In this document: one piece after another, positions 25,030 to 35,431 of the stretch | Layout of the letters: each line of letters begins with the position of its first letter | Position numbering within the stretch: position 1 is the stretch's first letter | Assembly: GCF_000016285.1 (NCBI RefSeq) | Contig: NC_011982.1 | Coordinates: 62,001 to 126,000, forward strand | Direction: 5' to 3' | Length of the DNA stretch: 64,000 bases | Origin: Allorhizobium ampelinum S4 | GTDB lineage: Bacteria > Pseudomonadota > Alphaproteobacteria > Rhizobiales > Rhizobiaceae | The notes under the pieces: generated by a model | The model's input: only the letters and a program-made list of their open reading frames with translations | The model's database searches: none | Told to the model about the DNA's origin: nothing | Translations under genes and position numbers: made by a program

Positions 25030-28000
25030 GTGGCCATCGCCCATTTCTCAGCCAGTATCGTCAGCCGTGGCGACGGCCGCAGTGTCGTGCTGTCTGCTGC
25101 CTACCGGCACTGCGCGAAGATGGAATACGAGCGTGAAGCCAGCACCATCGACTACACGCGCAAGCAGGGTTTGCTGCATGAGGAGTTCATGCTTCCTGCC
25201 GATGCCCCGAAATGGGCGAAAGCGCTCATTGCGGATCGCTCTGTTTCCGGCGCCGTCGAAGCCTTCTGGAACAAGGTCGAGGCTTTCGAAAAACGCTCCG
25301 ACGCGCAGCTGGCCCGCGACCTGACGATTGCACTGCCGCTGGAGCTTACACCCGAGCAGAACATCGCCCTGGTCCGTGATTTCGTGGAGAAACATATCCT
25401 GGGGAAGGGCATGGTCGCCGACTGGGTCTATCACGACAATCCCGGCAATCCGCACATCCACCTGATGACCACATTGCGGCCGCTGACCGAGGACGGATTC
25501 GGGGCCAAGAAGGTAGCGGTCATTGGTGAGGACGGCCAGCTGGTTCGCACGAAATCCGGCAAAATCCTCTACGAACTCTGGGCCGGTTCGACGGACGATT
25601 TCAACGCCCTGCGCGACGGCTGGTTCGAACGGCTGAACCACCATCTGGCCCTCGGCGGCATCGATCTCAGGATCGATGGCCGTTCCTACAAAAAGCAGGC
25701 CATCGAGCTCGAGCCGACCATTCATCTAGGCGTAGGCGCCAAGGCAATCGCGCGGAAAGCGGAACAACAGGGTGTTCGGCCGGAGCTCGAAAGGATCGAA
25801 CTGAACGAAGAACGCCGCTCGGAAAACACCCGCCGCATCCTCAAAAATCCAGCCATCGTGCTCGACCTGATCATGCGGGAAAAGAGCGTCTTCGATGAAC
25901 GCGATGTCGCGAAAGTGCTGCACCGCTATGTCGACGATCCCGCCGTCTTCCAGCAGCTGATGTTGCGCATCATCCTGAATCCGGAGGTGCTACGGCTGCA
26001 GCGCGACACGATCGAGTTCGCGACCGGAGAGAAAGTGCCGGCGCGCTATTCGACACGGGCGATGATCCGGCTGGAAGCGACGATGGCGCGACAGGCGATG
26101 TGGCTGTCGGACAAGGAAACGCATGCCGTTTCCACGGTGGTGCTCGCAGCGACGTTTGGGCGGCATGGGCGGCTGTCGGAGGAACAGAAAGCAGCCATCG
26201 AGTGCATCGCCGGTCCGGCCCGCATCGCCGCGGTCGTCGGACGCGCGGGTGCTGGTAAGACCACGATGATGAAGGCGGCGCGGGAGGCGTGGGAGCTGGC
26301 CGGATATCGTGTCGTCGGTGGCGCGCTCGCCGGCAAAGCGGCGGAAGGTCTGGAGAAGGAAGCCGGCATCGAGAGCCGCACGCTCTCCTCCTGGGAGCTG
26401 CGCTGGAACCGCGGTCGTGACGTGCTCGACAATAAAACCGTCTTCGTCATGGACGAGGCCGGCATGGTGGCCTCGAAACAGATGGCGGGCTTTGTCGATG
26501 CCGTCGTCAGGGCAGGGGCAAAGATCGTGCTAGTCGGCGATCCCGAGCAGCTTCAGCCGATCGAAGCGGGGGCCGCTTTCCGCGCCATTGTCGATCGGAT
26601 TGGTTACGCTGAACTCGAAACGATCTATCGCCAGCGCGAGGACTGGATGCGCAAGGCGTCCCTCGATCTCGCCCGCGGCAATGTCGAAAAGGCGCTGACC
26701 GCCTACAATTCAAATGCCAGAATTACCGGCGAGCGTCTGAAGGCGGAAGCGGTTGAGCGCCTGATCGCTGACTGGAACCACGATTACGATCAGACGAAGA
26801 CGACGCTGATCCTCGCGCATCTGCGCCGCGACGTGCGCATGCTGAACGTCATGGCCCGCGAAAAACTCGTTGAACGCGGACTTGTCGGTGAGGGCCATGT
26901 CTTCAAAACGGCTGACGGTATCCGCCAGTTCGACACGGGCGACCAGATCGTCTTCCTGAAGAACGAGACGTCGCTCGGCGTCAAGAACGGCATGATCGGC
27001 CATGTGGTCGAGGCCGCGCCAAACCGCATCGTCGCCGTGACCGGCGAAGGCGAGCATCGCCGGCATGTCGTGGTCGAACAACACTTCTACAGCAATCTCG
27101 ATCACGGCTATGCAACGACCATCCACAAGTCCCAGGGCGCCACCGTCGACCGGATGAAAGTGCTGGCATCGCTGTCGCTGGATCGCCATCTGACCTATGT
27201 GGCGATGACCCGTCATCGTGAGGATCTGCAACTCTATTACGGACAGCGATCCTTCGCCTTCAATGGTGGCTTGGCAAAGGTTCTTTCCCGGAGGAATGCC
27301 AAGGAAACCACCCTCGATTACGAGCGCGGAAAATTGTATCGCGAGGCGCTGCGCTTCGCTGAAAACCGTGGCCTGCACATCGTTCAGGTGGCGCAAACAT
27401 TGCTGCGCGACCGGCTCGACTGGACGCTACGGCAGAAGGCGAAGCTTGCCGATCTTGCGGAGCGCCTTGGCGCCTTCGCCGAGCGTCTCGGCCTCAATCA
27501 ATCCCTGAAAGCCCAAACGGTGAAGGAGGCCGCGCCCATGGTCGCAGGCATCAAGACATTCTCCGGTTCCGTGGCCGACACGGTCGGGGACAGGCTCGGC
27601 GCCGAGCCCGCCCTGAGGCAGCAATGGGAGGAAGTCTCGGCGCGCTTCCGCTATGTTTTCGCCGATCCGGAGACCGCATTCCGCTCGATGAACTTCGACG
27701 CGGTCCTCGCCGACAGGCAAGCAGCAAAACAGATCCTGCAGAAACTCGAAGCCGAGCCGACGTCTATCGGGCCTCTGAAGGGTAAGACCGGCATCCTAGC
27801 CAGCAAGGCAGAACGAGAGGACCGCCGTATCGCCGAAGTCAATGTTCCGGCCCTGAAGCGGGACCTCGAGCAATATCTTCGCATGCGGGAAACTGCTGCG
27901 CAGCGGCTGCAGACGGAAGAGCAGGTTATGCGCCAGCGCGTTTCGATCGATATTCCGGCCCTGTCGCCGGAGGCGCGTGTCGTGCTGGAGCGGGTACGCG

Positions 28001-28332
28001 ATGCAATCGACCGCAACGATCTGCCGGCGGCGATGGCCTATGCGCTCAGCAACCGCGAGACCAAGCTTGAGATCGACGGCTTTAACCAGGATGTCACCGA
28101 GCGGTTCGGTGAGCGGGTGCTGTTGAGCAACGCCGCGCGTGAGCCCTCCGGAAAGCTGTACGAAAAGCTTGCCGAGGGGATGAAACCCGAGCAGAAGGAG
28201 CAACTGAAGCAAGCCTGGCCGGTCATGCGGACAGCGCAGCAGCTCGCCGCCCACGAGCGCACCGTCCAGTCGCTGAAACTGGCCGAGGAGCAACGTCTCA
28301 CCCAGCGCCAGACGCCGGTGCTGAAGCAATGA
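25030..28332 (+). CDS. traA: Relaxase/helicase TraA
   Basis: 1100 residues from the GTG at 25030, chosen because it yields the conserved N-terminus (M/V)[18 protein letters not shown]; the frame stays open further upstream through oriT but is not expected to be coding. Domains: MobA/MobL relaxase (residues 1-~250) with [10 protein letters not shown] and the metal-binding [17 protein letters not shown] near residue 140; TraI/RecD-like helicase with Walker [10 protein letters not shown] near 405, [10 protein letters not shown] near 473, and [16 protein letters not shown] near 700; then a long C-terminal region. It nicks oriT and unwinds the transferred strand. It overlaps traF by ATGA. Confidence 0.95.
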   Translation: MAIAHFSASIVSRGDGRSVVLSAAYRHCAKMEYEREASTIDYTRKQGLLHEEFMLPADAPKWAKALIADRSVSGAVEAFWNKVEAFEKRSDAQLARDLTIALPLELTPEQNIALVRDFVEKHILGKGMVADWVYHDNPGNPHIHLMTTLRPLTEDGFGAKKVAVIGEDGQLVRTKSGKILYELWAGSTDDFNALRDGWFERLNHHLALGGIDLRIDGRSYKKQAIELEPTIHLGVGAKAIARKAEQQGVRPELERIELNEERRSENTRRILKNPAIVLDLIMREKSVFDERDVAKVLHRYVDDPAVFQQLMLRIILNPEVLRLQRDTIEFATGEKVPARYSTRAMIRLEATMARQAMWLSDKETHAVSTVVLAATFGRHGRLSEEQKAAIECIAGPARIAAVVGRAGAGKTTMMKAAREAWELAGYRVVGGALAGKAAEGLEKEAGIESRTLSSWELRWNRGRDVLDNKTVFVMDEAGMVASKQMAGFVDAVVRAGAKIVLVGDPEQLQPIEAGAAFRAIVDRIGYAELETIYRQREDWMRKASLDLARGNVEKALTAYNSNARITGERLKAEAVERLIADWNHDYDQTKTTLILAHLRRDVRMLNVMAREKLVERGLVGEGHVFKTADGIRQFDTGDQIVFLKNETSLGVKNGMIGHVVEAAPNRIVAVTGEGEHRRHVVVEQHFYSNLDHGYATTIHKSQGATVDRMKVLASLSLDRHLTYVAMTRHREDLQLYYGQRSFAFNGGLAKVLSRRNAKETTLDYERGKLYREALRFAENRGLHIVQVAQTLLRDRLDWTLRQKAKLADLAERLGAFAERLGLNQSLKAQTVKEAAPMVAGIKTFSGSVADTVGDRLGAEPALRQQWEEVSARFRYVFADPETAFRSMNFDAVLADRQAAKQILQKLEAEPTSIGPLKGKTGILASKAEREDRRIAEVNVPALKRDLEQYLRMRETAAQRLQTEEQVMRQRVSIDIPALSPEARVVLERVRDAIDRNDLPAAMAYALSNRETKLEIDGFNQDVTERFGERVLLSNAAREPSGKLYEKLAEGMKPEQKEQLKQAWPVMRTAQQLAAHERTVQSLKLAEEQRLTQRQTPVLKQ

Positions 28333-28859
28333 GGCGGCGTAGGGTTCTGTTGTTGCTGACGGGCGCCGGCGTCCTTATGTCAGGTCTGGTGTCGATAGCG
28401 TTCTTGGGCGGGTATCGGCTGAATCTGACGACGAGCGAGCCGCTCGGGCTTTGGCGCATCGATGCGCTTCACCGTCCGGTCGCGATCGGCGATCTTGTTT
28501 TCATTTGCCCGCCGGAAACATCGGCAATCGAGCAAGCCCGCGTGCGCGGGTATTTGCGGCGTGGGCTCTGCGATGACGGGTTTGCGCCGTTGATCAAGAC
28601 GATCGCGGCGCTGCCCGGTCAGCATGTCGACATCGCCGGCCACGTTGCCATCGATGGCCGCTCTTTACCTGCATCCACTGTGCGCGATCGGGACGGTGAG
28701 GGCAGACCGCTCACCCCTGATCCCGGCGGCATCGTGCCGCCGCATCACCTGTTTCTCCACTCTTCCTTTGCGAGCTCCTATGATAGTCGATACTTCGGCC
28801 CGGTTCCGGATTCCGGTCTTCTCGGCTTGGCGCAGCCGGTTATCACCTTCGATCCGTGA
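28329..28859 (+). CDS. traF: TraF, S26-type signal peptidase for conjugation
   Basis: 176 residues. N-terminal membrane anchor ([20 protein letters not shown]). Catalytic Ser in [10 protein letters not shown] and Lys in [12 protein letters not shown] follow the TraF/LepB pattern. In RP4-type systems TraF matures and cyclises the pilin TrbC. Lies between traA and traB as in Ti plasmids. Confidence 0.93.
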   Translation: MRRRRVLLLLTGAGVLMSGLVSIAFLGGYRLNLTTSEPLGLWRIDALHRPVAIGDLVFICPPETSAIEQARVRGYLRRGLCDDGFAPLIKTIAALPGQHVDIAGHVAIDGRSLPASTVRDRDGEGRPLTPDPGGIVPPHHLFLHSSFASSYDSRYFGPVPDSGLLGLAQPVITFDP

Positions 28860-30077
28860 TCGCGATGGCGATGGCTGGACGGTCGATCACTGGGAAGCCA
28901 TTCTGCTGATCGCAGCTTCTATCGCCTGTGGCTCGATCGGCTGGAGCGGCGAGGTGCTTCTTTTGCCCTTCGCAATGGTTTTTCCGGCGCTCTGGGCGAT
29001 GGCACCGTCGCGTATGGTCGCAGCCTTCGTGTCGGCGGGGTATTTCCTCGCTGCCTCGCGTGGTCTGCCGCAAGGCGTCGCCAACTTCTATGCCGCCGAT
29101 GTCTGGCCCGGTCTTCTGCTCTGGGTCGCGGCCTCAGCGTCCTTTGTCGGTGTACATGCGGTGCTCTGGACTGCTCGTCGGGTAAAGGACGCTACCGGGA
29201 AGAGGGGAGCGGATGCGGCGAGGGCTTTGCGCTATCTGGTGTCAATGGTGCTGACAGGGCTGCCGCCCTTCGGCATCACCGGCTGGGCGCATCCGCTGAC
29301 CGCAGCCGGCGTTTTGTTTCCCGGATGGGGATGGTGGGGACTGTTTGCGCTGACGGCCGGCCTGCTCGTCATGACGACGAGATTCTGGCCGGCCGCTGCC
29401 ATTACGCTCGGGGCGTTCTGGCTCTGGTCCGCCGCAACATGGACACCGCTGAATCTAGCGGAAGGATGGCGAAGCGTCGACCTCCAGCAGGGGCAAAACC
29501 TTGGTCGGGACGGGTCACTCGCGTACCAGCGTGACCTGATCGCAACGGTGCGCCAGACGATTGCGTCGCATCCGGACACACATGTCATCGTGCTGCCTGA
29601 AAGCGCGCTCGGCTTCTGGACGCCGACGGTTGAAAGCTTGTGGCGGGAAGGGTTGCGTGGGCCGGACGTGACCGTGGTCGCCGGCGCGGCCAGGATTGGG
29701 GTGAAGGGCTACGACAACGTCATGGTGGCGATCTCGGCAAACGAGGCCAAGATCCTCTATCGCGAGCGTATGCCGGTTCCAGTTTCGATGTGGCAGCCAT
29801 GGTTGAGATGGACGGGGGAGGGGGCGGCGCCCGCGCCCACATCTTCGACAATCCGGCAGCCGAAGTCTCAGGCACCTGGATTTTGTCACTGATCTGCTAC
29901 GAGCAGCTGATCCTCTGGCCGGTGTTGCAGTCTATGCTGCATTCGCCCGATGTCATCGTCGCCACGGGCAACGGCTGGTGGACCGACGGCACGTCGATCG
30001 TCGCCATCCAAAGAGCGAGTGTGACTGCCTGGGCAAAGCTGTTCGTCTTGCCCGTCGTCATCGCCTTCAACCTCTAA
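28780..30077 (+). pseudogene. traB: TraB, nitrilase-fold membrane protein, frameshifted
   Basis: The main frame runs from about 28858 with several membrane helices (AILLIAASIACG, LLLPFAMVFPALWAMAP, PGLLLWVAASASFVGVH) and a nitrilase-like domain (VIVLPESALGF, VTVVAGAARIG). At the G-run near 29813-29825 it shifts by -1; the correct sequence resumes as GARAHIFDNPAAEVSG, ICYEQLILWPVLQSML and ends at 30077. The start is also uncertain: the only in-frame ATG (28780) overlaps traF by 80 bases, whereas GTG 28856 overlaps the traF stop in the usual way but would need another -1 step soon after. TraB is an apolipoprotein N-acyltransferase-like protein of unknown exact function in transfer. Confidence 0.85.
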
Positions 30078-30093
30078 AACGGGAGAATCCGGG

Positions 30094-30723
30094 ATGGTCG
30101 ATGCCGCCCTTATCAAGCAATGTGCCGATCCGGCCCTGAAGCCCGCAATTGTCGAGCAGTTCATCGCGCGTGTTGGATCGCAAGACCCGTTGGCAATCAC
30201 CGTCCGGTCTGGAAGCCGCGTGGTGCTGGTGCCCAAGCCCATGACGCCGGAGGAGGCGCTGGTGCTGATCCGCGACAATCTCGGCCGCAATACCGTGCGC
30301 GTCGGCATCACCCAATATCCGGCGGGGCTCGGAATCGTCGAGGCCGGGCAGCTGAAGCCCGATCTGGTCGATGCTTGCGAAAACATCCGTATGGGCACGG
30401 CGCTCTTCGCCAAGGTCTGGCGCATCGTCATGAAGTGGTATGGCAATCCGACCGCCGCTGACGTGCTTCCGCAAGTGATGGACGATTCGATCATCGCCTG
30501 GCAGACGGGATACTTCGAGGGAACGGCGGTGTTTCGGGCGGAAGATCCCGGCGAGGGGAAAATTTCCCAACCTGCTACGATCCAGAGTGACGAGGCCGAG
30601 GCAAGCGCTCGTTCTCGCGAAAATCCAGGAGATGAAGCTCCTTCACCTGAAGACGTCTCGTCTGATCCAAACAAGGCTGGCATCAGGATCGACCTCTCGG
30701 GGATCGGGGCGCGAGAGCGTTAA
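30094..30723 (+). CDS. traH: Conjugal transfer protein TraH
   Basis: 209 residues, MVDAALIKQCADPALKPAIV, then GITQYPAGLGI, LVDACENIRMGTALFAKVWR and WYGNPTAADVLPQVMDDSI, the features of Ti-type TraH. This fold resembles a lytic-transglycosylase-like region but I see no clear catalytic Glu context. The C-terminal 60 residues are acidic and low complexity. Last gene of the traAFBH operon. Confidence 0.92.
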   Translation: MVDAALIKQCADPALKPAIVEQFIARVGSQDPLAITVRSGSRVVLVPKPMTPEEALVLIRDNLGRNTVRVGITQYPAGLGIVEAGQLKPDLVDACENIRMGTALFAKVWRIVMKWYGNPTAADVLPQVMDDSIIAWQTGYFEGTAVFRAEDPGEGKISQPATIQSDEAEASARSRENPGDEAPSPEDVSSDPNKAGIRIDLSGIGARER

Positions 30724-30866
30724 GGCAGCCTCCAAAGTGCAAGAGATGGTATGCGCACCCGAGACCCCTGCAGACGGGCCGCTGGCTGCAGGATTGAACG
30801 TGTAGGATTATTGAAGGGGATCCGAAGTCCCACCACATTTTCCGCACGGTGCACGCGGAGGAGATC

Positions 30867-31325
30867 ATGTGGTCAGAAATGCCAATCGGCAAGTATAAGG
30901 GCAAAACGCTGCCGCAGCTGTTGCTGTCGGACCCAGACTATTTCTTCTGGGCGATGGAGCAGGATGACTTTTTCAGGGGCGGCCTTGCGAAGCAGGCATC
31001 CGACATTTTTCGTAAAGTCCGCCGTATCAAAATCCCCAAACCGGATCCCGCGAACTGGCGTGTTGAGTATTTTCTAACGCCCGACGGCAAGTTTGCACAT
31101 TTCGACATTGTGGAGGCGGATCGTGCACCGTACGTCGGGTCGAGCAGAACGTCCCGCTCGCCGACGCTCGATTTCGCCTATGTCCGCCAGACGCGGGACT
31201 ACGACAAGCTCGGGTACAAGCACTTCATCAAGAGCTTTAAATACTTCTATTTCGGGAGTTCGGATGTGCGGCTCAACAAGGCGAAATGCGAAGCGTTCTT
31301 CGACAATCCGGCCAATTTCAGTTAA
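30867..31325 (+). CDS. ExoX C-terminal-like domain protein
   Basis: 152 residues. GGAGGAG seven bases upstream fixes ATG 30867. The N-terminus (MPIGKYKGKTLPQLLLSDPD, YFFWAMEQDDFF) is the short domain found at the C-terminus of exonuclease X and in related nuclease-associated proteins (F/IGKYKGK..., DPxYxxW). The rest (VEYFLTPDGKFAHFDIVEAD, LDFAYVRQTRDYDKLGY) is beta-rich and unrecognised. It sits between the tra operon and the ProQ/FinO gene. No nuclease residues are visible; the role is open. Confidence 0.6.
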   Translation: MWSEMPIGKYKGKTLPQLLLSDPDYFFWAMEQDDFFRGGLAKQASDIFRKVRRIKIPKPDPANWRVEYFLTPDGKFAHFDIVEADRAPYVGSSRTSRSPTLDFAYVRQTRDYDKLGYKHFIKSFKYFYFGSSDVRLNKAKCEAFFDNPANFS

Positions 31326-31350
31326 CTCTCCCCCGTCCCAGGCAGGATAA

Positions 31351-31785
31351 ATGAACGACAGCAACACGAAGCCCCTCAGCCCATGGAAAGCGTCGCGCGG
31401 TCCGATCAAGGTCGATCGATACTCGCTTGAAGCGGCCAAGGCGGTAAACGCCTTGTTGAACGAGCCAATCGCGGTGCTTCCTTCGGCCGAAGGGGAGACA
31501 GTGCTACCGTTCAGGATCGGGATCAATACTGACATTGAGAGGAGACTGAGACCGGATGCGGCACTGTCGGATCTTCGCAAAGCGCTACGCCGGTACACGC
31601 ACAGTGCGGCGTATCTTTATGCGACCGCGCAGCCGGATGCCTTACGCCATGATATTGTTGGTCAACCCTGCGAGGCCGTCAGAGATGAAGATCGGCTCAA
31701 CGCCCGCCAGTCTTTCCTGATCGTTCAGGAACGACGCAAGCAGCGCCGCCAGCAACGTGAAAGCGAAAATTTAGCTCAAAACTAA
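31351..31785 (+). CDS. ProQ/FinO-domain RNA chaperone
   Basis: 144 residues. Residues ~45-115 follow the ProQ/FinO fold: LPFRIGINTDIERRL, then LSDLRKALRRYTHSAAYLYA and HDIVGQPCEAVRDEDRLNAR. The tail is basic (RRKQRRQQRE). Family members bind structured RNAs; FinO controls F-plasmid transfer by stabilising an antisense RNA. It begins 25 bases after the previous gene and lies just upstream of traM, so a link to transfer control or to the structured leaders is a reasonable guess. Confidence 0.85.
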   Translation: MNDSNTKPLSPWKASRGPIKVDRYSLEAAKAVNALLNEPIAVLPSAEGETVLPFRIGINTDIERRLRPDAALSDLRKALRRYTHSAAYLYATAQPDALRHDIVGQPCEAVRDEDRLNARQSFLIVQERRKQRRQQRESENLAQN

Positions 31786-32122
31786 ACCGACAGGCGCGTG
31801 AAATCATTTCTGACCGCGGTTTCGTGAAAAATTGCACGTACGCGATCTTTATCCAGACTGGTTTCTCCCTGGAATGACTCTTATAAGGGAGTTGACGCAG
31901 TACGCGCTGCGTTGCGGCTTAGAATCCGCAGATGAACGGTTGGCGCTGACCGGAATGGCGCCAGGAACCCTCTGACTTTGTGTCCGGGGGCCTGCGGCGT
32001 ATGTCCAGGCTCCGGCTAAAGGTCGCAGGGCCGATTCATCTCGGATTCTAACCCCCGGCAAGGGTTCACAGGGTTCAACGTCAGCGGAGGCGCACCGCGG
32101 ACCAACCAGGGTTAGGTCAGGA
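31786..32122. promoter_or_regulatory. Noncoding region upstream of traM with inverted repeats
   Basis: TTAGAATCCGCAGATGAA (31919-31936) is inverted at 32035-32051 (TTCATCTCGGATTCTAA), one base apart from perfect, spacing ~98 bases. A dyad ACGCAG-TACGCG-CTGCGT lies just before at about 31896-31913. It must hold the traM promoter. I see no second tra box and no gene here. Confidence 0.4.
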
Positions 32123-32431
32123 ATGGAACTGGAAGATGCCGCAGTGACGAAGAAGGTCGAGCTCCGCCCATTGATCGGGCTGACGCACGGATTACCTCCG
32201 GCGGACCTGGAAACCATCACGATCGACGCCATCAGGACGCACCGGCAACTGGTGGAGAAAGCCGACGAGCTATTTCAGGCTCTCCCTGAGACTTATAAGA
32301 CCGGAGAAGAAGCCGGCGGCCCACAGCATGTCCGATACATTGAAGCGAGCATCGAGATGCATGCGCAGATGAGCGCCGTGAACACGCTGATCAGTATTCT
32401 TGGCTTCATTCCCAAGGTCGTCGTAAACTGA
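32123..32431 (+). CDS. traM: TraM, antiactivator of TraR
   Basis: 102 residues, full length. MELEDAAVTKKVELRPLIGL, then LPPADLETITIDAIRTHRQL, and YIEASIEMHAQMSAVNTLIS closely match Agrobacterium TraM. TraM binds TraR and blocks it from DNA until enough TraR-autoinducer builds up. It is convergent with traR. Confidence 0.95.
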   Translation: MELEDAAVTKKVELRPLIGLTHGLPPADLETITIDAIRTHRQLVEKADELFQALPETYKTGEEAGGPQHVRYIEASIEMHAQMSAVNTLISILGFIPKVVVN

Positions 32432-32483
32432 CCGACACCTAAATTTTATCAGGGTAGCGGATTCGCGGTTTGAAGGTGCCGCA

Positions 32484-32790
32484 TTAGTCTTTGTCGTCGA
32501 GCCTCTCGAGGATTTCGTAGTTTTTGACCAGGCTCGAGATGCCTTCATTCAGCAAAACAAGCACAGCATCCGTCGAGATCGCGCTGATCTCGATTTTAAC
32601 AAGATGGATTGGTTTCCAACTGTATTCGGGATCCTGGGCCACATCAGCTCTTCAGCTGACCAACTGCCTGACGGGCAGCGTCAATACTTTCGTAGAAGTG
32701 CTTTCGATTTTCGTCGTCAGCCCAGTCTGGCATTCGCACCGCGGATGCGGGCAAGTAACTATAGAACGTGCAGGAGAGCCCATCTGACAT
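32484..32790 (-). pseudogene. Small hypothetical gene between traM and traR, frame broken
   Basis: From ATG 32790: MSDGLSCTFYSYLPASAVRM, then WADDENRKHFYESIDAARQA to a stop near 32644. In another frame it continues in protein-like style (DVAQDPEYSWKPIHLVKIEI, VLVLLNEGISSLVKNYEILE, RLDDKD) to TAA at 32484-32486. About 100 residues if rejoined. Family unknown. Confidence 0.45.
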
Positions 32791-32838
32791 AACTATTCTT
32801 CCCGGTCGTAACTGCGTGACGTGAACGTTGCACTCGGT

Positions 32839-33543
32839 TCAAATGAGTTTTCGTCGGATCGCGAGCGCGGTAAGATGCGCCTTGGAGCGGACATCGAAGC
32901 GCTTCATGGCTTCGCGAAGCTTGACGCGGACGCTGTTGTACTTGACCCCTTCGACGTCGGCGATCTCCTCCATCGTCTTGCCGACGGCAATCCATCTCAG
33001 ATAGGTGGCCTCCTTCGGATCGAGCCATGCGGCATCTTCCGCGGTAGGGGTGGTGCGGAGGAATGAGATACGGGCATGGATCTGCCCGATGGTTCCCGCG
33101 GCTGCCACTGCATCGATTTCCCGATCGAGATCAATCACCGGCTTCTCTGATGCCAGCGTGAACATCGACATCGAGCCGTTGGCAGTCTTGATGGGTATGG
33201 TGATGCCGGAGCGGATGCCGAAATCGGCTGCGTGGGCATAGAAGGCACGCTCGTCCTTCGACAGTGTCGGTCGCTCGTGCTCGCCAGACCAGGTGAAGAT
33301 GTGCTTCCGGGATCTTGCGCGCTTGACGACCGGGTCGAGAGCGTCGAACTTCTTGTCGAAATAGACCGACTGCCACTCGGGATGATAGTTGGTGACGGCG
33401 GTGATGTGCCTGTGCTGGATATGGAGGTAGGCATAGCCGGTGAAGCCGAAATGATCGGCGATGTCCGCCAACCCGGTCTTCAGGATGCACTCATCGCCTT
33501 CGATCGCGGCGAGATCGGTCAGCTTTTCCAACCAAGTTTGCAT
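32839..33543 (-). CDS. traR: TraR, LuxR-type quorum-sensing activator
   Basis: 234 residues, the exact length of Ti-plasmid TraR. Autoinducer-pocket residues W57, Y53, Y61, D70 and W85 are at their known positions ([26 protein letters not shown]). The C-terminal HTH reads [38 protein letters not shown], very close to Agrobacterium. GGAGGG precedes the start. It should bind 3-oxo-C8-homoserine lactone and activate from the tra box at 24849. The synthase traI is not in the window. Confidence 0.97.
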   Translation of the reverse strand: MQTWLEKLTDLAAIEGDECILKTGLADIADHFGFTGYAYLHIQHRHITAVTNYHPEWQSVYFDKKFDALDPVVKRARSRKHIFTWSGEHERPTLSKDERAFYAHAADFGIRSGITIPIKTANGSMSMFTLASEKPVIDLDREIDAVAAAGTIGQIHARISFLRTTPTAEDAAWLDPKEATYLRWIAVGKTMEEIADVEGVKYNSVRVKLREAMKRFDVRSKAHLTALAIRRKLI

Positions 33544-33891
33544 TCGTGCCCTCCGTTTGACGTGTCATTTTTATTGTCGACAGTGGTCGTCCGGAAGCCA
33601 GTTGCGGTAATGACAGTGGCGTTGTTCGGGGGCAATCGCCGAAGCGCTTTTTTGCGAACAACAAGCCGAAAGCGCCGCCTTCATGCTCATCGGCCTGCAG
33701 TTTGAAGGTCGTTTTCACATATGTCGTCGAACCCGTTTTTCGCTTGCTCAGCCATTGGTCGTCTCCTCAATTTTTTGCCAGCACCAGGCCTCAAAGCGCT
33801 CTCAATCCGTCTGTCTCTACTCGCGTAAGATGTTGCACCAACAGTGCGACAACCAAAATCTCGGGTCCTCGAAAGTATCTTTCGCTGATAT
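33544..33891. other. 348-base region between traR and the alr remnant
   Basis: Contains the traR promoter by position. A 22-codon minus-strand ORF with a good ribosome site (MAEQAKNGFDDICENDLQ from 33756) stops early. The overlapping frame MKTTFKLQADEHEGGAFGLL is short and unrecognised. It is probably the 5' stump of a lost gene. Confidence 0.35.
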
Positions 33892-34776
33892 TTAGACATC
33901 GCACTCGCCTGCGGCGATCGTGGCAAGGCGCGTCTCACGTGTGGTGACATGCGCTCCGCCATAGCCGACTTTCGTGCTGCCCGGCACGGTTCTAGTCTGC
34001 ACGACGGCGACGTCGAGCCGGACGACGGCTTCCATCGGATTGCGCGCAGCGGATGGTGCTCCGCCATAGAGCGCGATGCCGGGCCGGGCGAGGAGACCGC
34101 GATAGTCGTCGCCGAGAAAGATGCCGCCGGAATTGGCAAACGACAGGTCGTAACCCGGAAATTCGGCGGCGATCTTTCGGAGCTCCTCAAGCTGCTCGCC
34201 GTTCTGCGCGCTTTTCTCGTCGTCGGCGGAGGCCAGATGGCTCATTAGGAAGAGGATATCGACGTCCGATCCTTGCGCGACCGCCTCGGCAAGCAGGGGA
34301 CGCTCTTCCGGCGGCAGGCCGAGCCGGGACATTCCGGTGTCAAACTGAACCACTATGGGAAGCCGGCGGCCGAGACGGCGCGCGGTCCTGTTCCGGTTTC
34401 GCCACTGGTCCATCGAGTTGATGACCGGAACGATGTTTTCGTAGGCGCATACATCCTCGTTGCCAGGCTGCAGTCCATTAAGAACGAAGATGCGGGCATC
34501 ATACGAAAGGGCAGGGCGCAGCCTGGTCGCCTCGATGAACTGGGCAACGAAGAAATGCCGGCAGCCCTTGGCATACAAGGTCCTCGCGACGCGCTCTGCT
34601 CCGAGCCCATAGGCATCTGCCTTGACGACCGCAGCGGTATTTCCAGGTGCGGCCATACCGGCCAGCAGCTCGTAGTTTCTGCTGAGAGCGCCGAGATCGA
34701 TCGTCAGATACCCCGATGCGCCCCCAACAACGCAAGCGTCCTCGATGTGCAGATCGTTCGGTCTCACCGTGTGCAT
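33892..34776 (-). pseudogene. Alanine racemase, truncated C-terminus
   Basis: 294 residues from ATG 34776. The PLP barrel is present with the catalytic Lys (AAVVKADAYGLGAERVA), FVAQFIEATRLRP, QFDTGMSRLGL, LMSHLASADD and RPGIALYGGAPSA. It breaks off after TRLATIAAGECDV, where intact enzymes continue with GYADG and the beta domain bearing the second catalytic Tyr (~70-100 residues). So it should not work as a racemase. It is divergent from an Lrp-type regulator, the usual layout of catabolic dadX/alr genes. Confidence 0.85.
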
Positions 34777-34910
34777 TATCGCTTCCCCGGAACACAAATG
34801 TTCACGAGAACGTATTGAAACGATCGTCGAATTTCTCGCCAAAAAGCGATTGATTATTCGATTACGGCGTGATTTTAAGGGGAATGTATTGAAAAACGGA
34901 GGAATCCGCC

Positions 34911-35372
34911 ATGTCCGCTCTGGACGCGATTGATCGCAACATTCTCCGCCTTCTGCGACTCGATGCACGGAGCCCAAATGCCAAGCTCGCTACCGAGGTG
35001 GGGTTGTCCCCATCGGCCTGCATGAGACGCATCCGGATCATGGAAAAATCCGGCATTATCCGCGGTTACACGGCGCTGGTGGACACATCGAATGTCGAGA
35101 CGGCGATCGCGGTGATCATCAACATCACGCTCGAACGCCAGACCGAAGAACATCTCGATCGCTTCGAGGCGGCCGTCAGGCGCCACCCGGAAATACGTGA
35201 GTGTTTTCTGATGACCGGTGGTTCCGATTACCTGCTGCGTGTGGAGGTCGCCAACGCAGGCGAATTCGAGCGGATCCACAAGGAGATCCTGTCGACCTTG
35301 CCAGGCGTGCTCAGGATCCATTCCAGTTTTTCGATCCGGAACGTGCTGGCGACAAAGTCGAAGCGCCGCTAA
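34911..35372 (+). CDS. Lrp/AsnC-family transcriptional regulator
   Basis: 153 residues. Asn/Leu-type winged HTH at the N-terminus (LDAIDRNILRLLRLDARSPN, then GLSPSACMRRIRIMEKSGII) and a RAM ligand-binding domain (ECFLMTGGSDYLLRVEVANA, LPGVLRIHSSFSIRNV). GAGGAA lies before the ATG. Divergent from the truncated alanine racemase, which suggests it once regulated alanine or D-amino-acid use. Confidence 0.92.
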   Translation: MSALDAIDRNILRLLRLDARSPNAKLATEVGLSPSACMRRIRIMEKSGIIRGYTALVDTSNVETAIAVIINITLERQTEEHLDRFEAAVRRHPEIRECFLMTGGSDYLLRVEVANAGEFERIHKEILSTLPGVLRIHSSFSIRNVLATKSKRR

Positions 35373-35431
35373 ATTTTCATTCGAGGCCACTGCAGCATCT
35401 CAACTTAGGTACCGGGGCGCGGGCCATTCAG

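Noticed and set aside
31900..32070. TTAGAATCC strings resembling tRNA parts upstream of traM
   Set aside because: They form an inverted pair with each other but not a tRNA cloverleaf.
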